NCBI GenBank assembly: GCA_050176585.1
Contig: JBFXHX010000016.1
Location: forward strand, 1-64,000
Source of the DNA: CAYYWP01 sp050176585
Lineage (GTDB): Bacteria; Desulfobacterota; Binatia; HRBIN30; CADEER01
Reading direction: 5' to 3'
DNA: 64,000 nt
The notes beneath the pieces are model-generated. The model saw only the letters and a list, made by a program, of their open reading frames with translations, did no database searches and was not told where the DNA came from. Shown piece by piece: positions 63,454 to 64,000 of the stretch (its first letter is position 1; each line of letters begins with the position of its first letter). The position numbers and the translations under genes were made by a program.

Positions 63454-63484
63454 AAAAAGGGGGACCGGTGCGACCGGTCCCCCT
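63454..63484 (-). terminator. Intrinsic terminator between protease and PBP genes
   Basis: An 11-bp perfect stem (63458-63468 with 63474-63484) around a 5-base loop is followed on the minus strand by five T residues. This is a classical Rho-independent terminator for the protease gene, lying within ~5 bases of the PBP start. Confidence 0.85.
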
Positions 63485-63521
63485 CGTGGTTACGCGAAAG
63501 CGGCGCCGAGGTTACTCGGCC

Positions 63522-63567
63522 TTCGCGGACTCGAGCGTCATGAATCCGCGGACTTGAGCGTCATGAA
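63522..63567 (-). repeat. 23-bp tandem duplication at the 3' end of the protease gene
   Basis: Copies at 63522-63544 and 63545-63567 match at 21 of 23 positions. The period is not a multiple of three, so the reading frame ends in the second copy (read 5' to 3' on the minus strand) instead of continuing to a TAA a few codons further on. Confidence 0.8.
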
Positions 63568-64000
63568 GATGGTGTTCTCGCCCCGCCGCACGAGCAGCAG
63601 GACGGTCTTGCCCTTCTCCACGTTCTTGAGGGCTTTGCGGTAGGCGCCGTCATTCGGCACGGGCTCGCGGTTGATCTCCAGGACGACATCTCCGCGCTGC
63701 AACCCGGCCTCGTCGGCCGGGCTTCCGGGCTCGACCCCGGAGACCACTACGCCCTTCGTCTTCCGGTCGATACCGAGGCTTTCGGCGATCTCCGGCGTCA
63801 GGTTCTGCACCGCCAAACCGAGCTCGCTGCTGCCGCGCGCGGCGACCGCGACCTCCTCGTCCTTCAGCTCGCCGACGTTCACGGAGACGATCTTCTCCTC
63901 TCCGTTGCGCATCAGGCGGACCGGGGCGCTCTTGCCGATCGCGGTGCGCGCGACCAGATGCGGCAGGTCCGTCGATTCCTTCACCGGCTGGCCGTCGAAC
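63538..64000 (-). CDS. Do/HtrA-family serine protease, C-terminal PDZ region (partial)
   Basis: This partial gene enters from the right edge. It encodes the end of PDZ1 (DGQPVKESTDLPHLVARTAIG, split at the edge) and PDZ2 with LGLAVQNLTPEIAESLGI and GVVVSGVEPGSPADEAGL. DegP/HtrA-type periplasmic proteases degrade and refold misfolded envelope proteins. The catalytic domain lies outside the window. The last codons appear altered by a 23-bp tandem duplication. A terminator follows. Confidence 0.88.
   Translation of the reverse strand, partial: FDGQPVKESTDLPHLVARTAIGKSAPVRLMRNGEEKIVSVNVGELKDEEVAVAARGSSELGLAVQNLTPEIAESLGIDRKTKGVVVSGVEPGSPADEAGLQRGDVVLEINREPVPNDGAYRKALKNVEKGKTVLLLVRRGENTIFMTLKSADS

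Overview
The window is high-GC DNA packed with bacterial genes on both strands, with many 1-4 bp start/stop overlaps. Core genes (pilMNOPQ-aroK-aroB, mla-type ABC operon, tsaD, rsmA, mutM, coaE, purM, glpX) look Gram-negative and proteobacteria/Desulfobacterota-like. Large exported proteins with Thr/Pro-rich linkers, N-terminal paired EF-hand (dockerin-like) cassettes, NHL propellers, a DUF1800/DUF1501 pair and myxobacterial-type Cys repeats suggest an uncultured deltaproteobacterial lineage, perhaps Candidatus Binatota/Binatia. That placement is inference; no rRNA is present.

Layout. 0-10.4 kb: tRNA-Thr, a DsbA-like lipoprotein, a GAF-AAA+-HTH sigma-54 activator, a four-gene MCE/Mla lipid-transport operon, class II fructose bisphosphatase (glpX), an exported protein of unknown function and rlmE. 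10.7-17.6 kb: the type IV pilus alignment and secretin operon pilMNOPQ, followed by aroK-aroB as in many proteobacteria. 17.6-29.3 kb: four exported proteins on one strand: a Cys-rich lipoprotein, a 1325-residue Ig-like lipoprotein, a 1757-residue protein of twelve ~87-residue repeats plus a DUF1800 domain, and its Tat-exported DUF1501 partner. 29.4-40.6 kb: housekeeping and conserved small genes (Nudix, RidA, CoA-binding, purM, HExxH peptidase-like, Ycf45/SpoIIIAA-like ATPase, HU, coaE flanked by two related small genes, Fe-S oxidoreductase). 40.7-51.1 kb: a vitamin K-dependent gamma-carboxylase homologue followed by calcium-motif exported proteins, including a dockerin-like/cytochrome P460-like/beta-propeller fusion and NHL-propeller proteins. 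51.1-57.8 kb: flavin monooxygenase plus alpha/beta hydrolase, two tandem EamA exporters, TetR, CoA-type Nudix and a methyltransferase. 57.8-64 kb, minus strand: mutM, rsmA, tsaD, a TPR lipoprotein, PBP1b and the 3' end of a Do-family protease, with a strong intrinsic terminator between the last two.

Functionally, the window joins envelope biogenesis (Mla, type IV pilus, PBP1b, HtrA) with an unusual investment in large secreted, probably calcium-binding repeat proteins. The most striking items are the carboxylase homologue beside EF-hand secreted proteins, the repeated N-terminal EF-hand cassette in three nearby genes, and the dimeric twelve-repeat array fused to DUF1800. No CRISPR, prophage, integrase or intact insertion sequence was seen.
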